Below are positions 48,101 to 60,639 of a stretch of 64,000 nt of DNA, piece after piece. Source of the DNA: Plantago major (lineage: Eukaryota; Streptophyta; Magnoliopsida; Lamiales; Plantaginaceae). Both the position numbers and the translations under genes were made by a program. The notes beneath the pieces are model-generated. The model was not told the DNA's origin. It saw nothing but the letters and a program-made list of their open reading frames with translations, and did not search any database. How positions within the stretch are numbered: position 1 is the first letter of the stretch; every line of letters begins with the position of its first letter. The stretch lies in NCBI GenBank assembly GCA_026545765.1, contig CM048841.1, forward strand, positions 25,517,397-25,581,396, given 5' to 3'.

Positions 48101-51100
48101 GAAGATAAGGGAGGAGTTTGATCATTAAAGATTAAAGAAAGAGACTGACCTGTTCTCGCATGCCAACAGGCCAATCGCTAGGATCTTTCCCGAAAAGTTT
48201 AACAACAATGCGCTCCGTTCGACTCTGCAAATCATTTCACGAATTGGTTATTTAGTAGAAATATGGAACATGCAGCAATCCAGATTGAGCTATTGCCAAA
48301 TAGGTACATTGAAATGCTTTTATTTATAAAAGACAAGGACCCACCGAGTCCTTGCGGGATATTCACCCGCATAGAGCCCCAAAACTTTGGGCTCCAAATT
48401 CATTATCATGGTATTAGTAGGTTATTGAAAATATGAAAATAACACTTAAGTGTCACCCTTTGAAAGTGATATATTTCATATATATTGTTTAATTAGAAAA
48501 ATAATTTCAAAATTTTATATAGAACATTTATTATCTTTTATCCATCTTGTTACTTGGGGCCTCTTTTGAAATTTATGCAAAGGGCCTCAGAAATTTGGGT
48601 CGGCCCTGATATAAGAAACAGCATGCCTAATTCATCCTGGGTGGCTCCTGTTTTTCTATTATTTAACAATGCATATCATGAACAGATCAGCTCTCATGAA
48701 ATCACCCAAACATCATTTATGAAGTACAAAAACCAATCTCGGTCATTAGTGCACATTGGAAGACCATTTCCTTGCAAATTAATGCCAAACGAAGCATCGC
48801 TATTTAAGTTTCACTCCAACGAAATTGGTTATATATCAAGCTTTCTGGAATATGGTTTCAAACCTGAGTATCTCCACTGGATGTCGATGGTGACTGGCTC
48901 GGTGTGGAACCTGAATTCCCACTATTCTGAGGAGGGCTAGACTGTTGAGAACCTTTATGCAACCACAAAGGTCCAACTGAAGAAAAATTTGCATGATTTC
49001 CACATGTAATAGTGTCCTGTACATCCTTCATGCAGTCTTCAGAACCATCATATACACTATTTAAGTCAAAATTATTTACTACTATCCTTCCAACTTTATC
49101 ATATGAGGTATTTTCTTTAATTGAGTTGCTAGCTTCTGCCTGAAATTGTACAGGAGGTTGTGAGGAAGATTCATTGTGGCTAAAACCACCTTGACCATAA
49201 TCTTTTGCTACCCCATTCTGAGATAAGCCAGGTGAAGGTACACACGCACTTGGCCCCGCAACCCTGCTAGGGTCCTGTAAATGCAATCAGAAGATAATAA
49301 GAGACCACACAGCAAAGTTAGATGTTAATGACTCAGGTTAGAACCTTTACAGCAGTTGTTAAAGATGTTCCAACATCCTGCAAGCAATGAGAAACAGGTA
49401 ACAATTCGGCAGGGTTTCTTGCATCAGCTTTACCAGCATTATTTGCAAGGGTTTCCAGTAGATGAATCAGATACTGTTTTGTTTGATCGGAGTTGGCTGC
49501 AAGAAATGTATTGGTTTAAATAATGGAGTTTTTCATGAACAAAAAGGCTAGATAGGAGACAAGAATAAGGAAGACAATATTTATCATCCAACAGCAGGCA
49601 GATGGCAGTTAAACAATTAGAGCCGGTGGAAGAACAAGAAAACTGTAACAAGTGAAAAAGTTCATGGTTTTTACTCAAAAGCTTCAGTGCCATCACCAAC
49701 AAAAATATACTGTAAAAAATCCGACAGATTTTCACAGATATCAATTCATACACTTCCAAAGTACCAACTTATTTCATACTTCTACTTATGATGCTCCGCT
49801 AAGACAAAATTGAACTGCCTAACACAGAATATCCAGAGCCAAAAATAGTATTTATGAGTCTCGATTTCAACCTTTTAAGAGATCAAGTTTAGCTCTCAAC
49901 ATAAACCATTTTGCTTATAATGAAATAACAAACAAGATTTGTAGCTCTTAGATAACCTTGATATCCAATAATATTCCCAAAAGTTGAAATAAACAAGCGA
50001 TACAGATATATGGTAGAGGTCCTGATTCAAAGTTCAAGAGTGTAGAACTCTCTCTCAACAAAACTATCATCCATGCAGTGTGATAAAGTCCTACCTTCGG
50101 GGGGGGGGTGGCAAAGCAATAAAACTGTTGTCTAAAGTCCAAACTACTACTTACACTGGTTATCCAAGAGTAACCTCAGCACATGGATCAATGCATAATT
50201 AATACCCCGCTCACCATTCAAGGTGCCTGCATTCATTTCATTCTCTGGATGAGTTTTCCTCCGTCGTTTGTTGTGTCCCGCAAGGCGCTTACGACAGCTT
50301 CGTTTCCCTTCATCAAATTCTTGAAGAAGATGAAACCTGCAAACAAGCCAATCTAATTTCTAAAAATAAATAACATTATTAGAGTAAATAATAGCTCCAC
50401 AAACACATTTAATTAGCCAGTCTAAACTTATAATATGGTTGTGCCACTAAATACTAAAGTCAGAATCCATGTGTAAGGGGCAACAAGATGAAAAGAACAC
50501 ACAAATCAGCAACTCTTGATAATACAGGTTCCTCAGAGGGAGGAGTGTAAAACATGATAGTAATACTCTCTGAATGAGCAAAATTTGTCAAAACAAGTAA
50601 TGACCTGCTGCACTGCTGACAAAATCTCTGCACAATATCACCCACCAAAGCACTACTAGCCTTAGAGTGCACAACACACACTTTATGCCGTCGGTGATAA
50701 TCCTTGGCATTGCTCAAATCTTCCTTACAGTCATCAACTTGACATACAGGATGAGCAGAGGGTACACCAGAAACAACTTTCGACTTCTTTCCGCTCTTCT
50801 CCAACTTATCCACAGTGATCGGATACACTTGTGCACCTAGGTTCAGACTAAGCCCCCCAGCTTCTTCATTTTCAACCTCCTCATATCGTCTCCGTTTCTC
50901 CAAATCCCTCCTCCCCATATCCTCCTCAGACCCTGATGAGACGCTGCAAGCCCCATTTTTATCCGGTCCAACGAGCAAAACCTGCTTACTAGTAGAACCA
51001 AACGTGTCGGAATCCTGCCTACGAACCTGTAAGGTATGACAATCCCATTCCCAGTCGCTCAATTTCCAATCACTGCTCTTTTCCCCCATAGCCCAAGGTA

Positions 51101-51149
51101 CCACCGGACCATAAAACGGATGCAGTTTTTCACCCAAATCAAGCTCCAT
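45169..51149 (-). CDS. SPL12: SQUAMOSA promoter-binding-like protein, SPL1/SPL12 type
   Basis: Large SBP-box transcription factor that binds GTAC-core sites. Eleven exons in coding order: 50605-51149, 50155-50336, 49345-49496, 48864-49274, 48150-48224, 47951-48058, 47731-47848, 47149-47290, 46834-46984, 46136-46732 and 45169-45603. They sum to 2916 nt, 971 residues. The SBP domain (about 135-210) has both zinc sites (C136, C141, C158, H161; C177, C180, H184, C196) and a nuclear signal ending HNKRRRK. The C-terminal half has ankyrin-like repeats ([28 protein letters not shown]), a Cys-rich RRCGQCEQK, a hydrophobic [18 protein letters not shown] and the family end [11 protein letters not shown]. 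This size class is not a usual miR156 target. Introns hold a Stowaway MITE, another element and a G10 run. SPL1 versus SPL12 is uncertain. Confidence 0.93.
47373..47695. mobile_element. Stowaway-like MITE in an SPL intron
   Basis: Ends TTTCCTCCATCCCGCATT and GTCCCGGGACGGAGGAAG, flanked by TA. It lies between coding exons 47149-47290 and 47731-47848 and is about 323 bp. A short internal repeat (CAACCCACTA...TTTA) suggests local duplication. Confidence 0.75.
48330..48608. mobile_element. non-autonomous DNA element in an SPL intron
   Basis: Read on the minus strand it starts CAGGGCCGACCCAAATTTCT, continues GAGGCCC and contains ATATCACTTTC and AAGTGTTATTTT, matching the element at 12270. The far end near 48330 is unclear. 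Confidence 0.45.
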
Positions 51150-52800
51150 TTACAAAACGCATAGCTGAAATTTCACAAAGCAAGAAAACTGAAAAGCATA
51201 AATCCTGCTCAATTACACAACATCAACCTCAAAAAAATGAAACCTTTAACAGCTTTCTCTCACTCAATCATGGTAAACCCACCCGTGGACCCAAAAGAAG
51301 AGCCACCCACGTGCCAATAGCAATCGAATTGATGACTGAAGATAACATCAATCAATCAATTCCACTCTGAAGAGTAGTACATCCGATTCAATTAGCTAAA
51401 AAAGAAGAAGGAAACGACAAAATCCAGTGAAAAAACTCCGCCTTTCTCGATGAGTAAGACTAGCTAGTAAAGATGCTAAGAACAGACAGAGAGAGCGATA
51501 GATGCGCAGATGAGAGTTGACGTGAAAAGGAGGAGCAGAGTACGATGTTCGGTCGGAGAGAAAAAGATGGAAGCCGGCGATTTAGAGAGAGCAGTTACTG
51601 TTAGTCTTGGATACTTCACGAAATAGCAGACCATGTGAGAAATGTATGGAAATAACTAACACTTTGTTTGTTTGGAAAGAAGAAAGAGAGACAGATAGAG
51701 AGAGAGAAAAAGGAGGAAAACAGACACGCTTTTGTACTAACTGAAAACAATGCATGTGGGACCTACTTGTACTAACCGATGACCACTCTCTTCAGCCTCA
51801 GGGAATTGAAAATTTATCTCCGATAGACCATGTTTAATTTTATGTGTGTATAATTAAACTGCATTATAATTTCATTACTTATAATTTTGAATATATAATG
51901 TTTGTAACAAAACATGTTATATTTATAACTAAATATACTATGTTAGATTTGGTCTCTCCAAAATATAATATCTCTCAAAAGATTTTCTATTGTTATAGCT
52001 AAAAACATCAGGGGCATCGACATTTAGGGACGAAATTACATATGATATGGGTTTATTTTCAAGTTTAAGGGACGAGATTTAAAACTATCAAAAATATTAC
52101 ATATATAAAACAATTCAAAGGAGGTGAACGGTCCTCATAATATCCCATTCCGACTTCGCCTCTATTTAGGATTTCTACTAAAATACATACACATTTTGGT
52201 GACATTGAATAACAAAACATTATTTCCAATTGTATTTAAATATCACATCTCTCACCAATTCAACTCCTTTTCCATCTCCACCCCTCTTTGGCTCTTTTCA
52301 TTTCATTACCACCATTGTAATAATTTGGAACCTACTATCGACCAAATTTTCACATCTCCAAGTCATATAGTAGTATAGTACCAGTAACGTGTGATTTATT
52401 ATAGTATGAATTATTTTAATTAATGTTTTGGATTTGAATTTGGAAATTGAAATTATATAGTAAACGTCAACTTCATGGTTCATTCAAATAAAAGTCATCA
52501 TCTTATGGAGTTCTATGGGAGGTTTATTGATGATTTGTAATTAGTATATTAGATGGTAGGAAGTTATATTCCAAGTGGAGAAAACGGGAATAAATTATGG
52601 GTCCTTCGGATAATTTGTATGAGATAGCAAATTATCCATAACAACTCGTCCCAATAGAGCAACCTCTAAAAGAACTTCACAAGATTTCACATATCAGCTA
52701 GGGTGTTTTGAACACGACAACATAAGCATAAACATATTTCTCGAACTAGGTTTGTTCACATTCATCAAATGTATAAGTAACAAATAAGGACTGACCGAGA
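51150..52800. promoter_or_regulatory. 5' flank of the SPL gene and intergenic DNA
   Basis: Bases 51150-51600 probably hold the untranslated leader. GA-rich microsatellite sequence (GAGAGAGAGA) lies at about 51682-51722. From about 51800 to 52800 the DNA is AT-rich and no gene is seen. Confidence 0.35.
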
Positions 52801-52920
52801 TCTATTTCAACATTGAGAATAGGAGGAAAACACGTTTTCTCTCTCGTACAAGGGCGAAAACGCGTCCACTGTGTGCTTTTACCTCCATTGTTGATTTCTA
52901 GCTTCCCTTCCCCATATTCC

Positions 52921-53733
52921 ATGGCAAAGACGGTTAATTCAGTTGGAGCAATGCGTGAGAGACGTGCGCGTGAGGTCTTGAGTAATTTGGTTGACGATTT
53001 GGCGATGATGACTGATGATCCTCTCTCAATTTATACCTCATATTGGGACGAAGAGGTTGAGTTTGCCGAAGACTCTCGTGCTCCGCCTGATTTTCTTCAA
53101 ACGGTTGGTGATACTCTATTGCTTCTTGCTTATTTGAATGCACCGATGGATTTTGGACAACGACAGCTCCCGCGTAAGCCCTACAACTCGGTGTTGGCTG
53201 GTAATAGGAAGCCTGAGAATAGTTAGGCGCTTCAGTTTACTGTTCCACCGGAGTCTGGTATCCTTGAATATGATTCGCAGGACGTACAAGAAGGTATTGA
53301 TTTCTGGACTTCTTCTCTGACTGGAACAGGTATTGGTCAGAAACCTATGTTTAAAGTTTTAGAGCATTTTGTTCGTACTTATTGAAAACTCTCCCCTACA
53401 ATTAGTATGACGGATAAAAGTTTATGTGTTTTTCGCTTTGATTTTGAGGTGGATATGCTTAAGTTTTTTAATGGTGGTCCGCGAACGGTTAATGGTATTT
53501 TTCCACTTCTTCTATGCCAATGGCAGCATGGTATGAAGCTTGATGCTTCCAGCCTGCAAACCATACCGGTTTGGGTTAAATTACCTGATTTGGACCTCCA
53601 ATTTTGGACTACGCATATGCTTGGGCGCATTGCAAGTATGGTTGGCAAACCTTGTGGGCGGATAAGCTAACTAGGGATAAGGTACGGGTTTCTTATGCTC
53701 GTATAATGATTGAGGTGGATGCTAGTAAACCAC
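52921..53733 (+). pseudogene. LINE (L1-type) ORF1 fragment, DUF4283-like
   Basis: The N-terminal part of an L1-type ORF1, beginning MAKTVNSVGAMRERRAREVL. The recognisable DUF4283 part is VWVKLPDLDLQFW, HMLGRIASMVGKP and ADKLTRDKVRVSYARIMIEV. In-frame stops lie at 53224-53226 and 53383-53385 and there is a one-base frame change near 53655, so it is dead. Coding similarity stops at DASKPL, exactly where an LTR copy begins (53734). No reverse transcriptase follows, and the zinc knuckle is also missing. Confidence 0.75.
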
Positions 53734-55011
53734 TGATGTGCACTTGAGAATTTGAATGTGTTGTAGTACCTATAATCCTCAAATACAATCAAAGATTAAA
53801 TTTATATTATTGTCGGAAGCTCACAAACACACAGCAATGGCAGTAAGTTAACTCGGGATTTCGTTCTCCACGGACACTTAGCATAGGAACAAGCAAATAT
53901 CGTATTGAATGCAGAATCAGACAGTTCGTAAGTAAACAGGTTGTATGTAAGCAGATGATCGAATTGCAATTAAAACCCTAATTTTGTTTATGAAAATCGA
54001 TGATGGTGATGGTGTAAAGGACTCCCGACCTCCCTCGTACTATGCTACTCCCAACTTCCTAGTTAATATCCCACACGGTTACCTATAACGACAGCATGGC
54101 ATAATACTAAATACCAAGGCACAGTCGATACCAGTACCTCCTACCCAGTTCAATGAAACTACTGTGTCACTCAGCAGAACATCACACCACAAAGGATGTA
54201 TAGAGTTGTATAACCACGGTTTATGTCTAAGAACTATTCCATTAGTATACCACGGCATATAAAGAAGTAGCACAACAGAGTTTCGGCGGTTCGCCTTTAC
54301 AAGAGAAAGTTAGCTACTCATAGTAATCTACTGATAGAAATCGAAAACTAGGAAGAAAGAAGAAGAAAAGAGAAGCTTAGTCTTTGATGTCTTCGTGTTG
54401 CTTCTATGGTTTCCTCCTTCTGGGTGCCTGACGGCCAGGGGTTTTGGGGTTTCACTTCCCCGAGGACTGGTTCTCTATCAGGAGAGCTGCTTTGGGAGCG
54501 GTAAATGATTATGAGACCCCAAGGGTCTTATTTATACTGAAAATCTCGAGCTTTGGCCGCCATTTATCATTAAGGAAGGTTAGAAAGGCGGGCTCTAGCC
54601 TGACAGGCCAGGAAAAAGCCTGTTTCCAGAACTTTCCTCTCCACTGCAGTCGAAAGTGGACCACAGAGAGCCTTCTGCGGTCAACAGTCGACCGCCATCT
54701 TCGATTTCTGCCAGCTTTTTGTCTATTTTCTTCGTTCTTCGATTTCGGGCTTCGTAACTTCGTTTCCTCGAAAAGTGGTCTTCTACAATGTTATAGCGTC
54801 TTCAATTATCTTCACATTGGTTGGTCACATGACATGTTTTGACACCTCGAACTCCGTGCAACGGCCAAATCAGCGTATTTCCTCAATTTCGGTTAAATAT
54901 GACGTTTTGACACCGGAAATCGTGCAATTCCTCAAAAACGCGATCATGACCTCAAAATATGCAAGAAGTTGGTAATTGGCCATAATATGATGCAAATATT
55001 TAAAATGGAAA
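53734..55011. mobile_element. LTR copy 2, cut at its right side
   Basis: It starts TGATGTGCAC and follows the solo LTR at 9695-10972 over most of its length (shared words include TGTGTCACTCAGCAGAACATC, here at about 54163-54183, and CTTCGATTTCGGGCTTCG). Similarity stops at CAAATATT beside the Mutator-like element, and the expected CACATCA end is not found after that element. It interrupts the LINE ORF1. A fossil of the same family. Confidence 0.65.
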
Positions 55012-55112
55012 ATAAATTCAAAATTTCAAAAATTCAAAAAATTAAAATAAAATTAAATAATACAATTTAAAATTCAGTAAAATAAAAAATAGAAAAAAGT
55101 AAAATAAAAAAT
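55012..55112 (+). repeat. left terminal inverted repeat of the MULE
   Basis: About 100 bp made almost only of A/T with the word TACAATTTAAAATTCAGTAA. The same word is found inverted at the right end. Just inside, a 47-bp unit starting ACCAAGTAAAACCCTAATTG is present twice (55161-55208 and 55209-55254), probably in the transposase promoter or leader. Confidence 0.8.
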
Positions 55113-55286
55113 TAGTGGTTAGGAACGACTGGGGTTAATAAACGTTTTACCCCCAAATTCACCAAGTAAAACCCTAATTGCCATTGTTGTCTCCTCAGTG
55201 CTTGAGATACCAAGTAAAACCCTAATTGCCATTGTTGTCTCTCCCGTGCTTGAGCTCTAATCGACGACGACAGTAGCCGGCGACGA

Positions 55287-58200
55287 TGATAAAGGAACGG
55301 CCTGAGCACTTGAACAGAATGGAGCCGCCTATTCACAGTAAGTTTTCTTGTCGTTTTTAATTCCTTAATCCCAGTTTAGTGTTGAGTAACGTGGGCCATT
55401 CACCCATGACCTTTATGTCGAATAAGCTACAACAAATGGTCCCCTCTGAGTTGTTTAATGGTGGTAGGTATATGTGCATTGATTCCTTGTGTCTACCCCC
55501 TTTTGCCATTCTTTATCTGTTGTTGGTTAGTTTATTCCTTTCGATCTTGTCTGTTTGTGTTTTCCCACCTCATGTATGCTACTATTTTACATCTGCAGAT
55601 CGTTCCAAAAGTTACTTAACTTTAGTATTACATTATGGAGGGAATTGGTTCACAAGGGACTGGTCAGTATTGTATAATGGTGGAAAAATTAAAAAATGGG
55701 ATTACTTTCAACTGAAAAATTTGTCTGTTTAACTGATTAAAGCCTACTGTGATGACTTGGGAGTTAAGGTGGTTAAGAAAATCCATGTGCAAATTCCTCG
55801 ATCCCTGAAAAAAGCTTGCAAAGAGCATACTAAAAATAGGGAGTTTCACTTGTGGATTGATGGTGAATTAGTCAGTGATGATATTGAGGTGGGAAGTAGT
55901 GACAGTAATGGTGATGATGAGGGAAGTAGTGGTGATGATGGAAGTGAGAAGGCATTGGATGATGATGTGCCGGAGCTTGATAATGAGGTAACTGAGGAAC
56001 TTGAGAATACAATGGATGATAATGAGGTTGATTTGCAACAGGAAGATGAATCTAACTCAAGTATGGATGATGACTATGAGGAAGAATCTTATGAGACAGA
56101 TGATGATGGTTGGAACAAGAATGTTGATACATATATAAAAGAGAATTTGGGGGCACTTAGTCCATCTGGAGTTGAGCATATGCAGGCTTATCTAACTGGG
56201 CTTAATGGACATGGAGATGGTATTGGGCTTAATGGATATGTGCAAGGTAGTAGGCCTAGTGGACATGGTACTGTAAGTGGGCTTAATGGACAGGTAGTGA
56301 TAGTGGTACAGGAAATGGGCTAAATGGACAAGGTAGTGGAAGTGGAAATAGGACTAATAGACAAGGCAGTGGAAGTGAAAATAGGTCTACTGGACAAGGT
56401 AGTGGAAGTGGGCAAGGTAGTGGCACCAGGCCTACTGTTGAAAGGGATGAGGAAAGTGATAGTTAAGGCAGTTATGATAGTGAAAACATTGTGCTACAAA
56501 GTGATGAGGACTTTGACTCAGCTCTTGACTCAAATGGAAGTGATTTAGAAAGACCTACAAATAGACCAAAGAGGGTTCCTTTTAGGCCTGAAGATGAGTA
56601 TAACCCTCAGTTTGCATTGGACCAAATATTTCCTAACAAAGGTGTATTGATAGAAGCCATACATGCTCATGCTATAAAGACTCAACACAACTTGAAGGTT
56701 ATTTAATCATATGTCATTTGATTTTCAATAAGTATACTGTTATATCACTTGTATCTTATTATCATCTAATATCTTATTGTACTTATTTTACAAATTAAGA
56801 AGAATGATGGAGTTAGAGTGTATGCTAAATGTGAGGATTCAAATACATGTCCATGGAAGTTGACTGCTAGAGTTATTGCAGCTCACATGACCTTCCAGAT
56901 TACTGTGTACTGCCATGAACACACTTGTTGTCCAAGTTATGAAGTGAATAATTTGACTTCAAACTACCTAGCAAAGAGGTTTTTGGACTGGTTTAGGACT
57001 GATAATGTTAGGAGCATTGAGGATTTTAGGAAGGATGCAGGGTCTGGACTGAATTTGGATACAACATGGGATCAAGCTAGAAGGGGTAGAGAACAGGCTA
57101 TGAAGATGGTGTTAGGTGATCCAGATGCTCAGTATAGTAAGTTGTATGACTATGTTGTAGAGTTGAGAAGGAGCAATCCTGGATCCACAGTACCGGTTGA
57201 TACTTAAGAGAATGGAGAGTTTAAATCTTTTTATGTATGTTTTGCTGCACTGAAGAAGGGTTTAGAAGATGTAGACCATTGATTGGTGTAGATGGGAGTC
57301 ACTTGAGTTACCCTGCTAAGGGAGTGTTGTTGACATGTGTGGGTGTGGATCCCAAAAATAAACCATATCCAATTGCTTGGGCAATAGTAGAGAAAGAAGA
57401 CAAATGTACATGGGATTGGTTCTTCAGTGTTTTGAAGGTTGATCTAGAGTTAACCCCTGCTACAGATTATACCTTGATCAGTGATAAACAAAAGGGCCTG
57501 ATCAAGTCATTTGAAGAGTTGTTTGTTGGTGGTACTCACAGGTTTTGCATTAGACACATGTGGAAGAATTTTTATAAAGCTGGCTTCAAGGGTGAAGGGT
57601 TTAGGGATGCCCTGTACAAGGCCTCAAATGCAACTACTGAGGGAGATTTTGTTGTGGCTATTGAGGAGTTGAGAGTGCTTGATCCAAAGGCAGTGGACTG
57701 GCTCAATGATAAGGATCCAAGACATTGGAGTAAATCATATTTCAACACACTACCTCTATGTGACATGACTCTAAACAATGGATGAGTCATTCAACAAGGT
57801 GTTGTTACCAGCTAGGGATAAGCCAATAATCACCATGTTAGAGTGGATGAGGGAGTATATGACGTCTATGCTGCAGAAGAATAGGGACACAACAAAAAAG
57901 AGGTGGATGAATCAGAGACTTTGCCCAGCAATCAGCAAGATAATGCACAAGAATATATATAGGCTGAACAAGGTCATCTCCAGAAAATCAGATGACAACA
58001 ATTATCAGGTATATTTTTATACACTTATGTATTAATTGCTTAGACTGTGACTATTGCTTAGACTTTTTTATCTTTGTGATGTTGTATCTACTAGTTCTAA
58101 TTAAATCTCATATTTTAGGTGAGGTAAAAGAAAGGTAGTTCAATGTATAATGTGGACATTCAATATAGGACATGTACTTGTAGAAGGTGGCAATTGACTA

Positions 58201-59394
58201 GCATCCCATGTGTACATGTTGTTAGTGCAATGGCAAGGGCTAAAGAGGACCCAAATATGTTTGTTGATGACTGCTACACAGTTGATACATATGTTAATGT
58301 GTATGAGAGTGCAATATATGGCATTAATAGGGTAGATTTGTGGGATGACTCCTTTTACATACCACCATTGCCTCCTGGTTTTGGCAAAGTGAAGCATGTT
58401 GGTAGGTATCAAAAGGAAAGAAGAAAGGGTGAGGAGGATAAGATATCAAAAAAGAAGAAGGGTAAAAGAGCTGATAGATTTAAGCTGAATAAGCCAAAAG
58501 GGTGGGCACGTTGTGGTTCATGTGGGAAGCAGGGACACAAGTCCCCTTAATAGGCCTAATCTGCATACCACTGATGAACAAGATGGAAGTGAAGAAGAGG
58601 TTGATGACCAAGAAGATGGATCTGCTCAAGAAGATGGAAATGGATGGGAAGATACTGGAAATGGAAGTGGAGATGCAGGTGGTGAACAAGATGAAAGTGA
58701 TGAGGGTGATGACTTTCTTGATGCATTTGGTGATATTGCTGATGACATGTTCTTGTCTCAGCTAACAACTGAATACATTGGCAAAACAACTAAGGTAATA
58801 TGGTTGTTGGCTCTTTTATTGCAGTTTGTTTGTTTATTTATTGTTCAGCTTTTGTTCATTTACTAAGCATGTGATCTTTTGATTTATGAACAGAGTAAGA
58901 AGGTGAAGAAAGGGGTGGAAGCAACTCATCAAGTGCTCAGACAAGCTTCACAAACTAGTATAATTTTACTTTATCACATAACCAAGTCACCTATTACAAA
59001 TCTGTCTTGCTTAGTTAATTAAGTTATTTTTCATGTTTCAATAGGTCCATATTGATGTTGATGCAAATGTTCCACCAGTGGCCAAAAAGAGAAGAGCAGA
59101 AAAGGGGATAATCATCAATGAGCCACCAAAAACTGTAAGAAACTTATGTGTACAACTTAGCCTATTTGATTATGTATACACACCACTGGATGATTGATGA
59201 TCATGTGGTTTATATTTGATTAGGTGAATGATATTACAGCTAAGAAACAGTTGAGCAAGGCGCCCTCTATTTACAAGCAACTACATCCTGATGTGGATGA
59301 TGATGGTACTTTCACCAAGAATGGAAGGAAGTATGTGCCCTTGAAGAATCTCAAAGATATCATGGCAAAGGGAAAAGGCAAGGAGAAAGTCTAA
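55287..59394 (+). pseudogene. MULE transposase (MURA/MuDR type), degenerate
   Basis: DNA transposase relic. In order: short first exon MIKERPEHLNRMEPPIH (55287-55340); N-terminal piece with LHYGGNWFTRDWSVLYNGG (from 55598); an acidic, Gly/Ser-rich tract (about 55880-56460); MuDR-type DNA-binding region (56570-56702, then from 56799 after an intron) with CPWKLTARV; MULE catalytic region from about 57250 (RPLIGVDGSHL and RFCIRHMWKNFY); SWIM zinc finger CTCRRWQLTSIPCVH (about 58170-58214); a knuckle CGSCGKQGH; a C-terminal tail over several small exons to GKGKEKV (59391). Visible defects: in-frame stops near 55730, 56464 and 57207, and frame changes near 56295, 57262, 57775 and 58540. The proteins are common in plants. 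Confidence 0.82.
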
Positions 59395-59963
59395 CTTAAC
59401 TATCTGTTTTGGAAATGTGGTACTATCTCAAACTGTTGAGTAGAAGAAGTCTTTTGGTTGATTGAGTACAAGAAGTCTTTTTGTTGTTGAACTATCTCAA
59501 CTGTCATGCTTCATGTGTTACTTTAGTATAACACAAATTAGTCTTTTGGTGTTTGTAATGAATTTGCTAAGTATTTGAATGAATGGACAACTCTTAGATT
59601 GAACTTTTGTGCTAATTCATGTTCTTTTGTTGTGTTACTGTTGCAAGTGTTCTTTCTCATTGTTGTTTGATGTGTTACTGGAGTATAGGTTGTTCTTTGT
59701 CATTGTTAAATCCAACTTATTTTGCTGTCTTACATTCTTGTTCCATTCTCTGTTACTTTGCAATTTTCATTCTTGTTCCATATTTTCTAACAACAAAGTG
59801 AATATCCATTCTTAACTGGAACTTAATTCATTGAAAATATATATAAGCCATTACATGTTTGAAGCAGGGGAAGCAACCCTTTGATCATTATCTAGCAAAA
59901 ACCAAAATTCAGGAAACAGTTTCCCAAATGATCACTAGCAACAAACACCTAAACATTAACTAA

Positions 59964-60480
59964 TTACTTGAATATAACAACCCACACAAACCAGATAACA
60001 ACAACACAAACAACCAATTTCTTCAATTGCTGCAGTTTACTATTTTCCTTAACCATCCCTTTGATTATTGCATGCGCCTCAATGACTTTCATTCTAGCAT
60101 TCTCCTCCAACATTGCCTCCATTATCTTCTTCATATCAACGTTTTCTTACACCTGTAAAGCCAATTGTGCCTCCAAATCAAACATTCTAGCATTTTCCTC
60201 CAACAACCCCTGGATTCGTGCCTCCATCCCATTCATTTTGCGCAACAACCCAAGAAGTACTTCAACTGATCTTGCACACATAGCAGGATCAAACCACTCC
60301 CAGAAGCTGCAACCACCAACTTTCCCCTTGTTGATACATTGGACCCATCTCCGACTGGGATTGGCATCCGTCCATGAAGTTAGCTGGCGTGAAATTAGCC
60401 CACAGTGACATAGTCTCCTATTCGGTGTTGCATTCGAGCTTGATGAAGAACTTGACAGGGCAGAATTCTAGTTTGTTGAC
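59964..60480 (-). pseudogene. GRF zinc-finger / coiled-coil / membrane-anchor ORF of the MULE
   Basis: Read from the right terminal repeat. A Ser-rich start (SSSSSSNATP) leads into a GRF-type zinc finger: RLCHCG, then NPSRRWVQC and GGCSFWEWFDP, giving ligand pattern C-x-C...C...C. A heptad-like helix follows (ARIQGLLEENARM; a second AMLEENARM), then a hydrophobic C-terminal segment LVVCVVVIWFVWVVIF and the stop at 59964-59966. One in-frame TAA interrupts the helix (at about 60153), another stop lies upstream near 60470, and no good ATG is seen, so this copy is probably dead. Small GRF proteins of this layout are numerous in plant genomes; that they travel with MULEs is my inference from this position. 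Confidence 0.65.
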
Positions 60481-60550
60481 TGAAGAGAGGAGAACAAATT
60501 AGAAGAGAGGAAAATGGTGTGTATAGAAGGGAGGGAAATAGGCAGGGGAG

Positions 60551-60616
60551 TATATATAATTAGGGTTAGGGGGAGTTGTAATTTTAGAGGGAAATCTGGC
60601 GCCAAAACCAGATTTC
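60551..60616 (-). promoter_or_regulatory. TATA box and E2F-like hairpin ahead of the GRF ORF
   Basis: On the minus strand TTTTGGCGCC (60598-60607) matches the E2F consensus TTTSGCGC. It lies in the loop and edge of a hairpin with 9-bp arms GAAATCTGG (60591-60599) and CCAGATTTC (60608-60616). A TATATATA run sits downstream at 60551-60558, about 70 bases before the presumed start region. Confidence 0.45.
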
Positions 60617-60639
60617 TCTCTTAGTTTTTTTTTTTTATT

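Noticed and set aside
50098-50109. Run of ten G in an SPL intron as a possible G-quadruplex
   Set aside because: A single uninterrupted run without further G tracts nearby does not make a usual quadruplex, and homopolymer length is error-prone.
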